Shown here: one piece after another, positions 8,201 through 15,764 of the stretch
Layout of the letters: each line of letters starts with the position of its first letter
How positions within the stretch are numbered: position 1 is the stretch's first letter
Assembly: GCA_049697115.1 (NCBI GenBank)
Contig: JBAVVD010000040.1
Location: 66,888 to 130,887, forward strand
Direction of reading: 5' to 3'
Source: JBAVVD01 sp049697115
Lineage (GTDB): Bacteria; Acidobacteriota; Aminicenantia; Aminicenantales; UBA4085
Length of the DNA: 64,000 nt
The notes under the pieces: model-generated
Databases searched by the model: none
Seen by the model: only the letters and a program-made list of their open reading frames with translations
What the model was told of the DNA's origin: nothing
Position numbers and translations under genes: made by a program

Positions 8201-9607
8201 TTAGTGGCCAGGGGGGATCTTGCCGAAGACGGCCGCTATTATACGAGACGGTTGGGAGAGGGCAAAAGGTTAGCTTTTGAGTCCGTCCGTCATCGCAAGG
8301 ATGGGACTTTAATCAATGTCTCCGTCATTGGCGCTCCCATTATTGTCGGCAAGGAAAACGTGGGATTCTACGCCATCTATAGGGACATCACAGGGCTCAT
8401 AAAGGCTGAAGAGGATGCCAAGCGGCGAGCGGCTCAGGCTGCACTTCTGTATAAAGTGGGTCAACGAGTGAGCAGTAAACTGGATTCCCAGGCGCTACTG
8501 TCCGAAATCGTGACCACAATTCGGGATGCTTTTAATTATTACGGAGTGATGCTGTTGTTGCTTGATGAGAGGAGAGAGAGTCTCATATTGCAGGCGATTG
8601 CCGGAGGGTATGAGGATGTCTTTCCGAAAAATCTGACTCATGCCGTCGGGGAAGGTATGATTGGGTATGCGGCAGAGACCGGAAAAATTCAGGTCAGTGG
8701 CGATGTCAGCCAGAATCCCCATTTTGTGCAAATATCCGTTGAGAAAACCAAGTCGGAGCTTTCAGTGCCCGTTAAGAGCGGAGAGAGAGTCATTGGTGTG
8801 CTCGACATTCAGAGCGATGAATATAACGCTTTTAATGAGACCGATGTGGCCGCCATGGAAACACTGAGCACCCAGATTGCGACAGCTATAGAGAATGCCG
8901 AACTCTACAGAGAGGCCCAAAGAGAAATCACAGAGCGCAAACAGGCCGAAAACATGCTCAAGACATTGCTTAAAGAGAAAGAGGTGCTTCTTAAAGAGAT
9001 CCACCATCGGGTCAAAAACAATATGCAGATTGTTTCCTCTCTTCTCAACCTTCAAGCCAGCCATGTCAAGAGCGAGAAGATTCGAGACATGTTTAAAAAG
9101 AGCAGGAACCGCATTTTTACCATGGCCCTCATCCATGAAAAGCTGTATCAATCAAAGGATTTGGCCTGGATTGACTTCGGCCAGTACATCCGGGGCCTGA
9201 TCGTCCATTTATCCAACTCTTACAGGATCGACGCGCATAGTGTTCATTTGAGGGGCGAAGTTGATGAAGTGTTCCTCGATGTCAACGAAGCGATTCCTTG
9301 CGGACTGATCGTCAATGAGCTTGTCTCCAATGCCCTCAAGTATGCTTTCCCGGAGGGCCGGCGGAGGATCAAACGAGCCGGACGGAAAAATGAAATATGC
9401 ATCCGCATGGACAAGGATGAAAATGGACAGGTGACTCTGAGTGTTCGGGATAATGGCGTGGGACTTCCGGAGGATCTGGACATTCGAAAAACCGAATCTT
9501 TGGGGCTTCAATTAGTCAGCGATTTAGTGACCCAGCTGGACGGTTCCATAGAGCTCGAGAGAAGCAGAGGCACAGAATTCAAGATCACATTCAGATCCGT
9601 CAAATAA
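5288..9607 (+). CDS. two-propeller (reg_prop/Y_Y_Y) sensor histidine kinase with PAS, GAF and HisKA_2 domains
   Basis: 1439 residues. Order: hydrophobic signal/anchor (about 45-66); 14 repeats of about 45 residues (about 70-740; core LSSNxVxSIxEDxxGxLWIGT, then GLNRLDR), enough for two seven-bladed propellers; Y_Y_Y domain (about 745-850); one transmembrane helix (about 857-877); coiled coil; PAS (about 925-1035); GAF (about 1055-1195); HisKA_2 with phospho-acceptor in EIHHRVKNNMQ (His about 1238); and HATPase (about 1320-1435: NELVSNALKYAF, DNGVGLP). The periplasmic half should sense a polymer or oligosaccharide and signal through the membrane. The start is a GTG at 5288; an ATG at 5342 is possible. 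A receiver protein follows after 13 nt. The ligand is unknown. Confidence 0.95.
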   Translation: MHSSDLHALRRRNAEDLNMRLFEPLKVFPHRGERSLNIGPCIRRIILWLKAIVLLGGMIWTPGVSLGAQDLSVKFNHITINEGLSQSYIYCILQDRRGFMWFGTEDGLNKYDGYGFKIYKHDPKSPDSLSYNYVRAIHEDQSGFIWVGTYSGGLDKFDPKTERFIHCRADPDNPDSLSSNYVNSLYEDHNGFLWIGTNDGLNRLDPKTGRLIRYQSVPNDPYSLSHNKVNTICEDREGFLWVGTEEGLNRLDLKRERFRRYYNEPNNPNSLSKNSISCIREDRMGHLWIGTFGGGLDRLDREKGRFIHHCHNPNDLYSLSNDFVRFIYEDHEGDLWIGTFGGGINKFVRESSQFIYYQHDPSDPHSLGSNVILSIYEDQSRMLWIGTYIGLSTLDREKKKFVLYRAKPNDPNSLSHDHIYSICEDRSGILWVGTYGGGLNRIDRTKNIFTRYHINPGASNSLSSNLIRSIQEDHLGGFWVGTYGGGLNRLDRRTGKFTRYRYDPEDSSSLSSDLVRVVREDSRGNLWIGTEDGLNKFVRETHSFIRYKHDSRNPFSLSSNYIYTIQEDRQGMLWIGALDGLNRFDSDKEECIRFKHVPGDPGSLSSSEVLSLYENQSGVLWIGTSVGLNKFDRAQRRFTCYTEKDGLSNNTVLNIVEDDQGNLWLGTNKGISKFNPRTLDFKNYYVEDGLQSNEFNLGACFKTRSGEIFMGGVYGLNSFYPERIRQNPYVPYVVITDFQIFNSSVPIGRAENGRFILKKSITETEEIKLSHKDRVLTFEFAALHYASPENNQYAYIMEGFENDWNYVGNRRFVTYTNLPPGEYTFRVKGSNSDGLWNEKGTSVIIKIAPAFWNTWWFRGLAVLSVLLMIVVIIQIRTQTIRQRSRQLEQRIEERTMELKAANEELQQEIGERKHAEEALHARQAYLDRLFESAQEAIVMLDTSHRISRVNDEFTKLFGYSREEAMGRTLDDLVARGDLAEDGRYYTRRLGEGKRLAFESVRHRKDGTLINVSVIGAPIIVGKENVGFYAIYRDITGLIKAEEDAKRRAAQAALLYKVGQRVSSKLDSQALLSEIVTTIRDAFNYYGVMLLLLDERRESLILQAIAGGYEDVFPKNLTHAVGEGMIGYAAETGKIQVSGDVSQNPHFVQISVEKTKSELSVPVKSGERVIGVLDIQSDEYNAFNETDVAAMETLSTQIATAIENAELYREAQREITERKQAENMLKTLLKEKEVLLKEIHHRVKNNMQIVSSLLNLQASHVKSEKIRDMFKKSRNRIFTMALIHEKLYQSKDLAWIDFGQYIRGLIVHLSNSYRIDAHSVHLRGEVDEVFLDVNEAIPCGLIVNELVSNALKYAFPEGRRRIKRAGRKNEICIRMDKDENGQVTLSVRDNGVGLPEDLDIRKTESLGLQLVSDLVTQLDGSIELERSRGTEFKITFRSVK

Positions 9608-9620
9608 GGAAAGACGTTTT

Positions 9621-10034
9621 TTGAATATAAAAAAATTGAAGATATTGGTGGTTGAGGATGAATGTGTCGTTGCGCGGGACATTCAGAAAATGTTGAGAAG
9701 AATGGGATATGACTCACCTGTGATTGCCCTTTCAGGTGAGGAAGCGCTCCAAAAAGCGGAGGAGATGTGCCCGGATATCATTCTCATGGATGTCAAATTA
9801 AGAAAAGAAATGGATGGAATAGAGACGGCCAAACGGATTCGCGTCCGCTTCAATTCCCAGGTGATTTACATTTCTGCCTCAATGGACGAGAAAACAGTGA
9901 GGCAGGCAAAGGATTCAGAGGTGTTTTATTTCCTCTCCAAGCCGATCCAGGAGGGCGACCTCCAAGATATTATCGAGAAAGCCTATTCGGAATCGCAGAC
10001 GGAAATGAAAATTCGGAGAAAAGCGGGTTCATAA
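9621..10034 (+). CDS. receiver-only response regulator
   Basis: 137 residues consisting of one CheY-like receiver domain and a short basic tail. The acidic pocket is ED at 12-13, the phospho-acceptor is Asp57 (IILMDVKL), and the conserved Lys is about 107 (FLSKPIQ). There is no DNA-binding or enzymatic output domain, so it probably relays phosphate or acts by protein contact. The TTG start has an AAGGA box beginning at the kinase stop codon, so it is co-translated with the preceding HisKA_2 kinase, its obvious partner. The second HisKA_2 kinase (62258-63685) could also use it, but that is speculation. Confidence 0.93.
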   Translation: MNIKKLKILVVEDECVVARDIQKMLRRMGYDSPVIALSGEEALQKAEEMCPDIILMDVKLRKEMDGIETAKRIRVRFNSQVIYISASMDEKTVRQAKDSEVFYFLSKPIQEGDLQDIIEKAYSESQTEMKIRRKAGS

Positions 10035-10170
10035 TAATTCTGTTTAAGAAAAAGACCTGAACAGTTCTTCTATTGTCATTATCTTCTGATTTTGATAGAA
10101 ATAAATCTTTAATTTTTTCATGATTTTAAAACTTGAAACCCGGCCGATTTCTTTTAAGGAGGAAGAATCC

Positions 10171-12294
10171 GTGAAACGAAAAATTTCTCATTTTGGCATC
10201 GTATTATTTGTACTTCTCCTTGGCTTCATCTCTCCGGCGCTGCCCGCAGAAGCCCCTTCAATTGCCGGACACTGGGAGGGAGCTATCGATATTCCGGGGA
10301 TGAAGATGGAAGTCCACATCGACTTCAGCCAGGCGGCCGACAGTACCTGGAAGGGAGACATTTCCATTCCCCAGCAGAACGCCAAGGACCTTCCGCTCAC
10401 GGGGATCAATGTCGAAGAATTGAAGGTGACATTCTCCATCGCCGGAGTTCCAGGAGATCCCACATTCAAAGGGACATTGAGCGAGGACGAAAAGCAAATA
10501 ACGGGCGAATTCTCCCAGTCCGGTCAGACCTTTCCTTTCGTCCTCAGCCGGGAAGTCGACCCTGCGGCCAAGGCCAGAAAATCCCTGGAGGGATTTGATG
10601 AGGTTATCAAAAGCGCCCTCAAGAGCCTCAAGGTGCCGGGAGTGGCCATAGCCATCGTCAAGGACAAAGAAGTCATTTTTGCCAAAGGATTCGGCTTTAA
10701 AGACATGGACATGCAGCTTCCTATGACGGCCGACACTCTTCTGGCCATCGGCTCGGCGTCCAAAGCTTTCACCACTTTTGCCCTGGGAACACTGGCCGAT
10801 GAAGGAAAAATGGAATGGAACAAGCCTCTGCGCCACTACATCACCTGGTTTCGCTTGATGGACGCGAGTATCGGCGAGCGGCTGACTCCCCGCGACCTGG
10901 TGACTCACCGCTCAGGTCTTCCGCGGCATGACCTTGTCTGGTACAACAATTACACCGCCAGCCGGGAGGAATTCGTGAGAAGGCTGGCTTATCTTGAGCC
11001 TACAGCCGATCTACGGGAAAAATTCCAGTACAACAACCTGATGTTTCTTACAGCCGGTTATCTGGTCGAGGTGCTGACCGGAAAACCCTGGGAGGATTCC
11101 ATCCGCGCTCTGGTCTTTAATCCTCTGGACATGAAGCGGTCCAATTTTTCCGTGAATGACTCGCAGAAAGACAGTGATTTTGCTCAGCCCTACCTCTACA
11201 GGAATGGGAAGCTGGAAAAGATTCCATTCCGGAACATTACCAACATAGGCCCGGCCGGTGCCATCAACTCCAGCGTCAACGAGATGAGCCACTGGCTCAT
11301 CGTCCACCTCAACAACGGAAAATATTTAAACAGACAGGTCATCAACGCCACCACCCTTCAGGACATGCATCTGGCTCATATGCCGATGGGAAGCACTCCT
11401 TCAAGGCCAGAAATATCACCTCCCGATTACGGCATGGGATGGATGGTGGATGTTTATCGTGGACACGGCCGCATCCATCACGGCGGCAATATCGACGGCT
11501 TCTCGGCCATGGTGAGCATGCTCCCCCAGGATGGGTTTGGCTTCGTTGTGCTCGCCAATAAAAACGCCACGGCCCTGCCTGAGCTTCTCATCCGCACGGC
11601 CACAGACCGGCTTCTGGGGCTCGAGGCGATCGATTGGATTGGCGAAGCCGCCAAAAGGCAGGAAGAGGCCGAGCAGGCCCAGAAAAAAGCGCAGGAAAAG
11701 AAGGAAGTCAGAAGAAAGTCAGGTACTTCTTTTTCCCACAGGATTGAAGAATATGCCGGAGATTATTTCCATCCCGGATATGGAGACCTGAAAGTGTCGC
11801 TCGAAGGAGAGAAGCTGACCTTTGGCTATAATGGCATCACAACTCCTCTCGAACACTGGCATTATGAAACTTTTAACGGCGGAAAAGCGGACGACCCCAC
11901 CTTTGAAGACATGAAACTCACATTCCAGACAGACGTCAACGGGAATGTGGCGGCTGTTGCCGCTCCGTTTGAGCCGACCGTTGAAGAAATCATTTTCAAA
12001 AAGAAACTTGACGCGCGGCTTTTCGATCCCGAATACATCAAGAAGTTTGTCGGCAAATATTCATTACTGGGCCAGACATACACGATCGGCCTTAAAGGCA
12101 ACGCGCTCACTCTGTTTATCCCCGGCCAGCCCGTCTATGACCTTGTGCCGGAGCTCGTCGGGGAATTTTCCATGAAACAGTTGAAAATCGTCAGCCTGAA
12201 ATTCCTCGTGAACGAGAAGGGCGATGTGACGGGGATAGAAATCTATCAGGCCGGCGGAGTGTACGAAGCGAAGCGGATGGAGGAACAGAAGTAA
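10171..12294 (+). CDS. exported class-C beta-lactamase-fold serine hydrolase
   Basis: About 707 residues. A signal peptide (FGIVLFVLLLGFISPALPAEA) is followed by a small beta-rich domain (about 30-125), then the serine hydrolase domain (about 135-500). That domain has SxxK in GSASKAFTTFALG, the tyrosine motif around FQYNNLMF, and a late GHGRIHHGGNIDGF that supplies the HxG region. The tail has DUF3471-like repeats (EYAGDYFHPGYGDLKV, then FVGKYSLLG). The GTG at 10171 has a perfect AAGGAGG; the upstream 17 codons are not needed. The family includes D-peptidases, esterases and penicillin-binding-like enzymes; the substrate is unknown. A related gene lies at 15765, beyond the TonB receptor. Confidence 0.93.
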   Translation: MKRKISHFGIVLFVLLLGFISPALPAEAPSIAGHWEGAIDIPGMKMEVHIDFSQAADSTWKGDISIPQQNAKDLPLTGINVEELKVTFSIAGVPGDPTFKGTLSEDEKQITGEFSQSGQTFPFVLSREVDPAAKARKSLEGFDEVIKSALKSLKVPGVAIAIVKDKEVIFAKGFGFKDMDMQLPMTADTLLAIGSASKAFTTFALGTLADEGKMEWNKPLRHYITWFRLMDASIGERLTPRDLVTHRSGLPRHDLVWYNNYTASREEFVRRLAYLEPTADLREKFQYNNLMFLTAGYLVEVLTGKPWEDSIRALVFNPLDMKRSNFSVNDSQKDSDFAQPYLYRNGKLEKIPFRNITNIGPAGAINSSVNEMSHWLIVHLNNGKYLNRQVINATTLQDMHLAHMPMGSTPSRPEISPPDYGMGWMVDVYRGHGRIHHGGNIDGFSAMVSMLPQDGFGFVVLANKNATALPELLIRTATDRLLGLEAIDWIGEAAKRQEEAEQAQKKAQEKKEVRRKSGTSFSHRIEEYAGDYFHPGYGDLKVSLEGEKLTFGYNGITTPLEHWHYETFNGGKADDPTFEDMKLTFQTDVNGNVAAVAAPFEPTVEEIIFKKKLDARLFDPEYIKKFVGKYSLLGQTYTIGLKGNALTLFIPGQPVYDLVPELVGEFSMKQLKIVSLKFLVNEKGDVTGIEIYQAGGVYEAKRMEEQK

Positions 12295-12394
12295 AGCGCT
12301 GCTCTCTATTCGTGTTCCATTGTTGACCGGGCATTTGAAAAATGCTAAAAAGTATCTGCCTGAACGGGTAGCCATTTACTTTCTTTTACCAAGT

Positions 12395-12480
12395 GCCGGA
12401 GTGGCGGAACTGGCAGACGCGCTGGACTCAAAATCCAGTCCGGGGCGACTCGGGTGTGGGTTCGATTCCCTCCTCCGGCA
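12395..12480 (+). tRNA. tRNA-Leu (anticodon CAA)
   Basis: Acceptor GCCGGAG pairs with CTCCGGC. The anticodon stem CTGGA/TCCAG encloses loop CTCAAAA, giving anticodon CAA. A long variable arm and the T arm GTGGGTTCGATTCCC follow, as expected of a class II tRNA. The discriminator base is A at 12480 and CCA is not encoded, so it must be added by tRNA nucleotidyltransferase. Confidence 0.97.
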
Positions 12481-12560
12481 CACCTTCATCTTTTCGAATG
12501 ATGAATCCTGAGGGCGATCGCCCCGTGATGCGCCTTTGCCTTTCAGCGGCCTCGAGTTAA

Positions 12561-15374
12561 TTAAAACTCTATTCTGGCGCCCAGCTGGAAAATCCTCGGA
12601 TCGTTGATTGCTGTCATCTGCTTGTATCGATAAAAGGAAGTACTGCTGGAGTTGGCCCATGCGTCCACAGCGATGCCGGAGTTGAACACGTTGAGGCAGT
12701 CCATGAAAACGCGGACGAAGACCATACGGATTTTAACGATCTTTTCCAGTCTCAGGTCAAGCAGGCAGAAGTCAGGCAGTCTCTGGGAGCCTCTCCTTTC
12801 CGCATAGATGGTTGTACTCCCCTGAGGCAGGCTGACGCCCAATAAGTTGCTTGTGATAAGCCGTGTGTATGTTGTGCCGGACGTGTATCTGAAATACCCT
12901 CCAAGATTGACACCCCAGGGCCCTTTGACAAGTCCTTCGAGTTTGAACTGGTGGCGTCTTTCAAGAGGCAGTTGTCCGAAAGCGTTGATATGGGCATTCG
13001 GATTCTGGAAGAAACCGCCGGAGCCACCTCCGCCCAGGGATTCCTCAGTCCTGGCCGTTGTGATCAAGCCCCTGGAATTGGCATGGACATAGGAAAGATT
13101 TATTGCCCAGCCTTTGGAATACCTCTTGTTCAGAGTGAACTCCACTCCGTCATAATCCCTGTCGGCTCCTGGAGGATTGACGATGTAAAGCTCCTGGGCC
13201 ATTAAATCTTTCCTTGCCCAGAAAGTGACGGTCTGGCCGTTGTAACGATCGATCGTTGTGACCTCATACCAGTTCTTGCTCCAATCGAGTTCGCCGGTTG
13301 ACATCAGTTTGTCGATATCGAGCTGGGCCGCATCTACGAGGTAGGGCTGATTGCGGTCCCACTTCTTGATATACCGGAGACCGATGGACCAGTCTTCGAG
13401 TAATTCTCTTTCAACGCCGACCGTGACTTCATCGGTGTACCCGGCTTTCAGCTTATAATCCTTGTAGCCGATCTGGGCGCCGCCGTTCGCGTAGCCGCCG
13501 GGCGTTGCCCAGGGAATTGTCGCTCCAGGAATGGCTGTACCGTCGGCATTTAAAAACTGAAAATAGCCGAACCAGCCGTTGGGATGGGCCAGGTTGATCC
13601 AGCCGACCTGATTGGGAAGGATGTAGCGTGAAAAGCTGGCCTTGAAGAGGGTCTTGCCGTCAGAGAAGATGTCATAGATGAGTCCCACTCTGGGCGCCAG
13701 GTTCAACCAGCCATACATCGTCTTGGATTCCGAGATGCCGCGGTTATAGGTTTTTCCCTGGAACACGATAGGACCTTCTTCAGTATTTTGCTTGGGATAA
13801 ACGACAGAGTTGTATTCGAGGCGGAGCCCGAGGCTGAGGTTGAGGTTCGGGGCGATCTCCCAGTTGTCCTGAACAAAGCCGTGATAATCGACCACGTTGT
13901 CTTTGCGGTCAAAGCCTTGGTTCACCTGAATCCAAGTCATGTAATAACTGCTGCCGAAATTATGATTATAGCATCCTCCGGTGACCGGATCGGAAACACA
14001 GTAAATCATCCAGGTAGTATAGGCCAATTGGGCTTCAGCGCCGAATTTGAGCTCATGGGTTCCCATGAAGTTGTCAATAAGGGCGGTGGCATCGGCATTG
14101 AACTGAAACCGGTTGCGGGTGTAATGATCCTGGTTCCGCCAGGCATTGCCAGAGGAAATCCCGGTCATATAATCATAATACTGGGCCTCGTTCCCTTTGG
14201 CGTCCAGGTTCATTTTGAAAAGGACCACGCCGAATCTCAAATTGGTATAGAAGTCATTCCCGAAGAATTTGGTCCACTGGGCGCTGAGAGTATGGGTCGG
14301 GGAGATCTGCTTGAGCGTGACGCTTTCTGTCGAGAACCTGGAGGCCACCCTGTCGCTGTTTGTGTGGTCGCAGAAGTTGTAGGAAAGAATAAACTTGTCT
14401 TTGGGCCCGGGCTGGAAACTCAGTTTGACAAAGGGGTAATAAAGCACGGTTTTGATGGATTTCTCTTTACCTGCGGCACTTCCGGCAGGATAGCCGGCCA
14501 CGAAATATTCCCTCTGGCTGAAACCGCCGTTTGTAAAGAACCACAGCTTGTTTCTGATGAGCGGCCCGCCCAGAGTGACTACCGGCTCAATTTCATACTT
14601 GTTTCCGCTCTTCGTTCCCTCAAGCGGAGTGCCTTTGGTATTGTCGCTTTTCAGACTCTCGTGGTTGAAATAAAAGTTCGCGGAACCGCTGAAATTGTCG
14701 CCGCCCGACTTGGTCACAACGTTGATGACAGCGCCGCGGACACTGCCGAACTCGGCCGCCAATCCGCCGGTCTGCACCGAAAGTTCTTCCACGATGTCCA
14801 GCCCGAAATTAACATTCGGCACACCGGTGGCCAGATCAATCACATTCACACCGTCCAGATTCCAGGAATTGTCCATGATGGAGCTGCCGTGGGCGGTGTC
14901 GCCGGTAACGCCCGGAACCATGCCGGCACCGGAATTCGGAACCGATTTGAAAAATTCCTTGTCCATGGTGGTCGGATGAGTCACGCGATGTTTGTCAAGC
15001 ATCGGAGTTTGCCCGACAATCACAATGGGCTCGGGGACACTTTTCATCTCCATGGTGACGTTGATCGTAACTGTTTGGACAACATCAGTCCTCACTCCCT
15101 TGCGAACCAGAGTGTTCATCCCCGGCATCTCAAATGTCATCTCGTATTCGCCAGGAGGCAGGGCCAGGAACCGGTAGGCGCCGCTTTCATTTGTGATGGC
15201 GGTCAACGAAGGAATGATCATTGCTGGAGATGTGATGGTGACAGATACACCCGGCAGTCCTTTCCCATCAGTTGAGCGCACAGTTCCCATGAGATTTCCG
15301 GTCTGAAGCGTCTGTGCAATTCCCAGACTGGATAGACTGAAAATTGCGGCCAGGAAAAGAATTTTTTTGAACAC
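12561..15374 (-). CDS. TonB-dependent receptor with carboxypeptidase-regulatory-like N-domain (Oar-like)
   Basis: 937 residues. A signal peptide (about 1-21) is followed by a CarboxypepD_reg-like beta-sandwich (about 25-110: GTVRSTDGKGLPGVSVTI, and SGAYRFLALPPGEYEMTFE). Next come the plug domain (about 130-235: NSWNLDGVNVIDL, then RGAVINVVTKSGG) and a large beta-barrel ending in phenylalanine (FQLGARIEF), the outer-membrane assembly signal. GTG start with AAAGGAGGGG. Receptors of this type import peptides, glycans or other large ligands in TonB-ExbBD-energised systems. No TonB or SusD-like gene is adjacent. The flanking exported hydrolases suggest a peptide or wall-fragment ligand, which is inference. 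Confidence 0.95.
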   Translation of the reverse strand: MFKKILFLAAIFSLSSLGIAQTLQTGNLMGTVRSTDGKGLPGVSVTITSPAMIIPSLTAITNESGAYRFLALPPGEYEMTFEMPGMNTLVRKGVRTDVVQTVTINVTMEMKSVPEPIVIVGQTPMLDKHRVTHPTTMDKEFFKSVPNSGAGMVPGVTGDTAHGSSIMDNSWNLDGVNVIDLATGVPNVNFGLDIVEELSVQTGGLAAEFGSVRGAVINVVTKSGGDNFSGSANFYFNHESLKSDNTKGTPLEGTKSGNKYEIEPVVTLGGPLIRNKLWFFTNGGFSQREYFVAGYPAGSAAGKEKSIKTVLYYPFVKLSFQPGPKDKFILSYNFCDHTNSDRVASRFSTESVTLKQISPTHTLSAQWTKFFGNDFYTNLRFGVVLFKMNLDAKGNEAQYYDYMTGISSGNAWRNQDHYTRNRFQFNADATALIDNFMGTHELKFGAEAQLAYTTWMIYCVSDPVTGGCYNHNFGSSYYMTWIQVNQGFDRKDNVVDYHGFVQDNWEIAPNLNLSLGLRLEYNSVVYPKQNTEEGPIVFQGKTYNRGISESKTMYGWLNLAPRVGLIYDIFSDGKTLFKASFSRYILPNQVGWINLAHPNGWFGYFQFLNADGTAIPGATIPWATPGGYANGGAQIGYKDYKLKAGYTDEVTVGVERELLEDWSIGLRYIKKWDRNQPYLVDAAQLDIDKLMSTGELDWSKNWYEVTTIDRYNGQTVTFWARKDLMAQELYIVNPPGADRDYDGVEFTLNKRYSKGWAINLSYVHANSRGLITTARTEESLGGGGSGGFFQNPNAHINAFGQLPLERRHQFKLEGLVKGPWGVNLGGYFRYTSGTTYTRLITSNLLGVSLPQGSTTIYAERRGSQRLPDFCLLDLRLEKIVKIRMVFVRVFMDCLNVFNSGIAVDAWANSSSTSFYRYKQMTAINDPRIFQLGARIEF

Positions 15375-15764
15375 TAAACCCCTCCTTTAACAAAAGTATT
15401 ATTAAAAATGGAGTGCAAAAAATATGCCAAAGTTGCTTCGTCCAGAAGGAGCGGTGTTAGGCCGCGCAGCAGAGTTTTCCCTGAAAGAATGGCTTAAATT
15501 TAGAGAAGATTCGCAGTATTCGTGCTTGAAGTCGTTTTTGTTTTCGAAAATTATCTATCGGAATAATGAAAATGTACCTTTTTGAGGACAGTTGTCCTTT
15601 TTTTTATGTTTGCCGCATTACCGCATAGTGGAGGCTTATAGACCCCAATTTGTCGATTGGATGACGGAATTCCGCTGACCACAAGAATTGAAAACTTTGA
15701 TCCGATTCATTACAATCAATAAGCTTTTCGAAAAATATGAAGAATTTCATTTTGGAGGAACCCC
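15375..15764. other. 390-nt intergenic region between divergent TonB receptor and hydrolase genes
   Basis: Contains the ribosome binding sites of both genes. A hairpin with a following T-run (15585-15605) is annotated separately. No convincing ORF or tRNA is seen; AT-rich stretches could hold promoters for both directions. Confidence 0.5.
15585..15605 (+). terminator. hairpin plus T-run, possible rho-independent terminator
   Basis: AGGAC AGTT GTCCT followed by eight T residues, plus-strand orientation. No plus-strand gene precedes it, so it could end a small RNA or act as an attenuator for the downstream hydrolase. Confidence 0.35.

Noticed and set aside
12320..12511. 63-codon open frame over the tRNA
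   Set aside because: Runs through tRNA-Leu; composition reflects the tRNA.
13788..15275. 495-codon open frame on the plus strand
   Set aside because: Lies antisense within the TonB receptor gene; its protein has no recognisable domain, while the minus-strand frame has signal peptide, plug and barrel.
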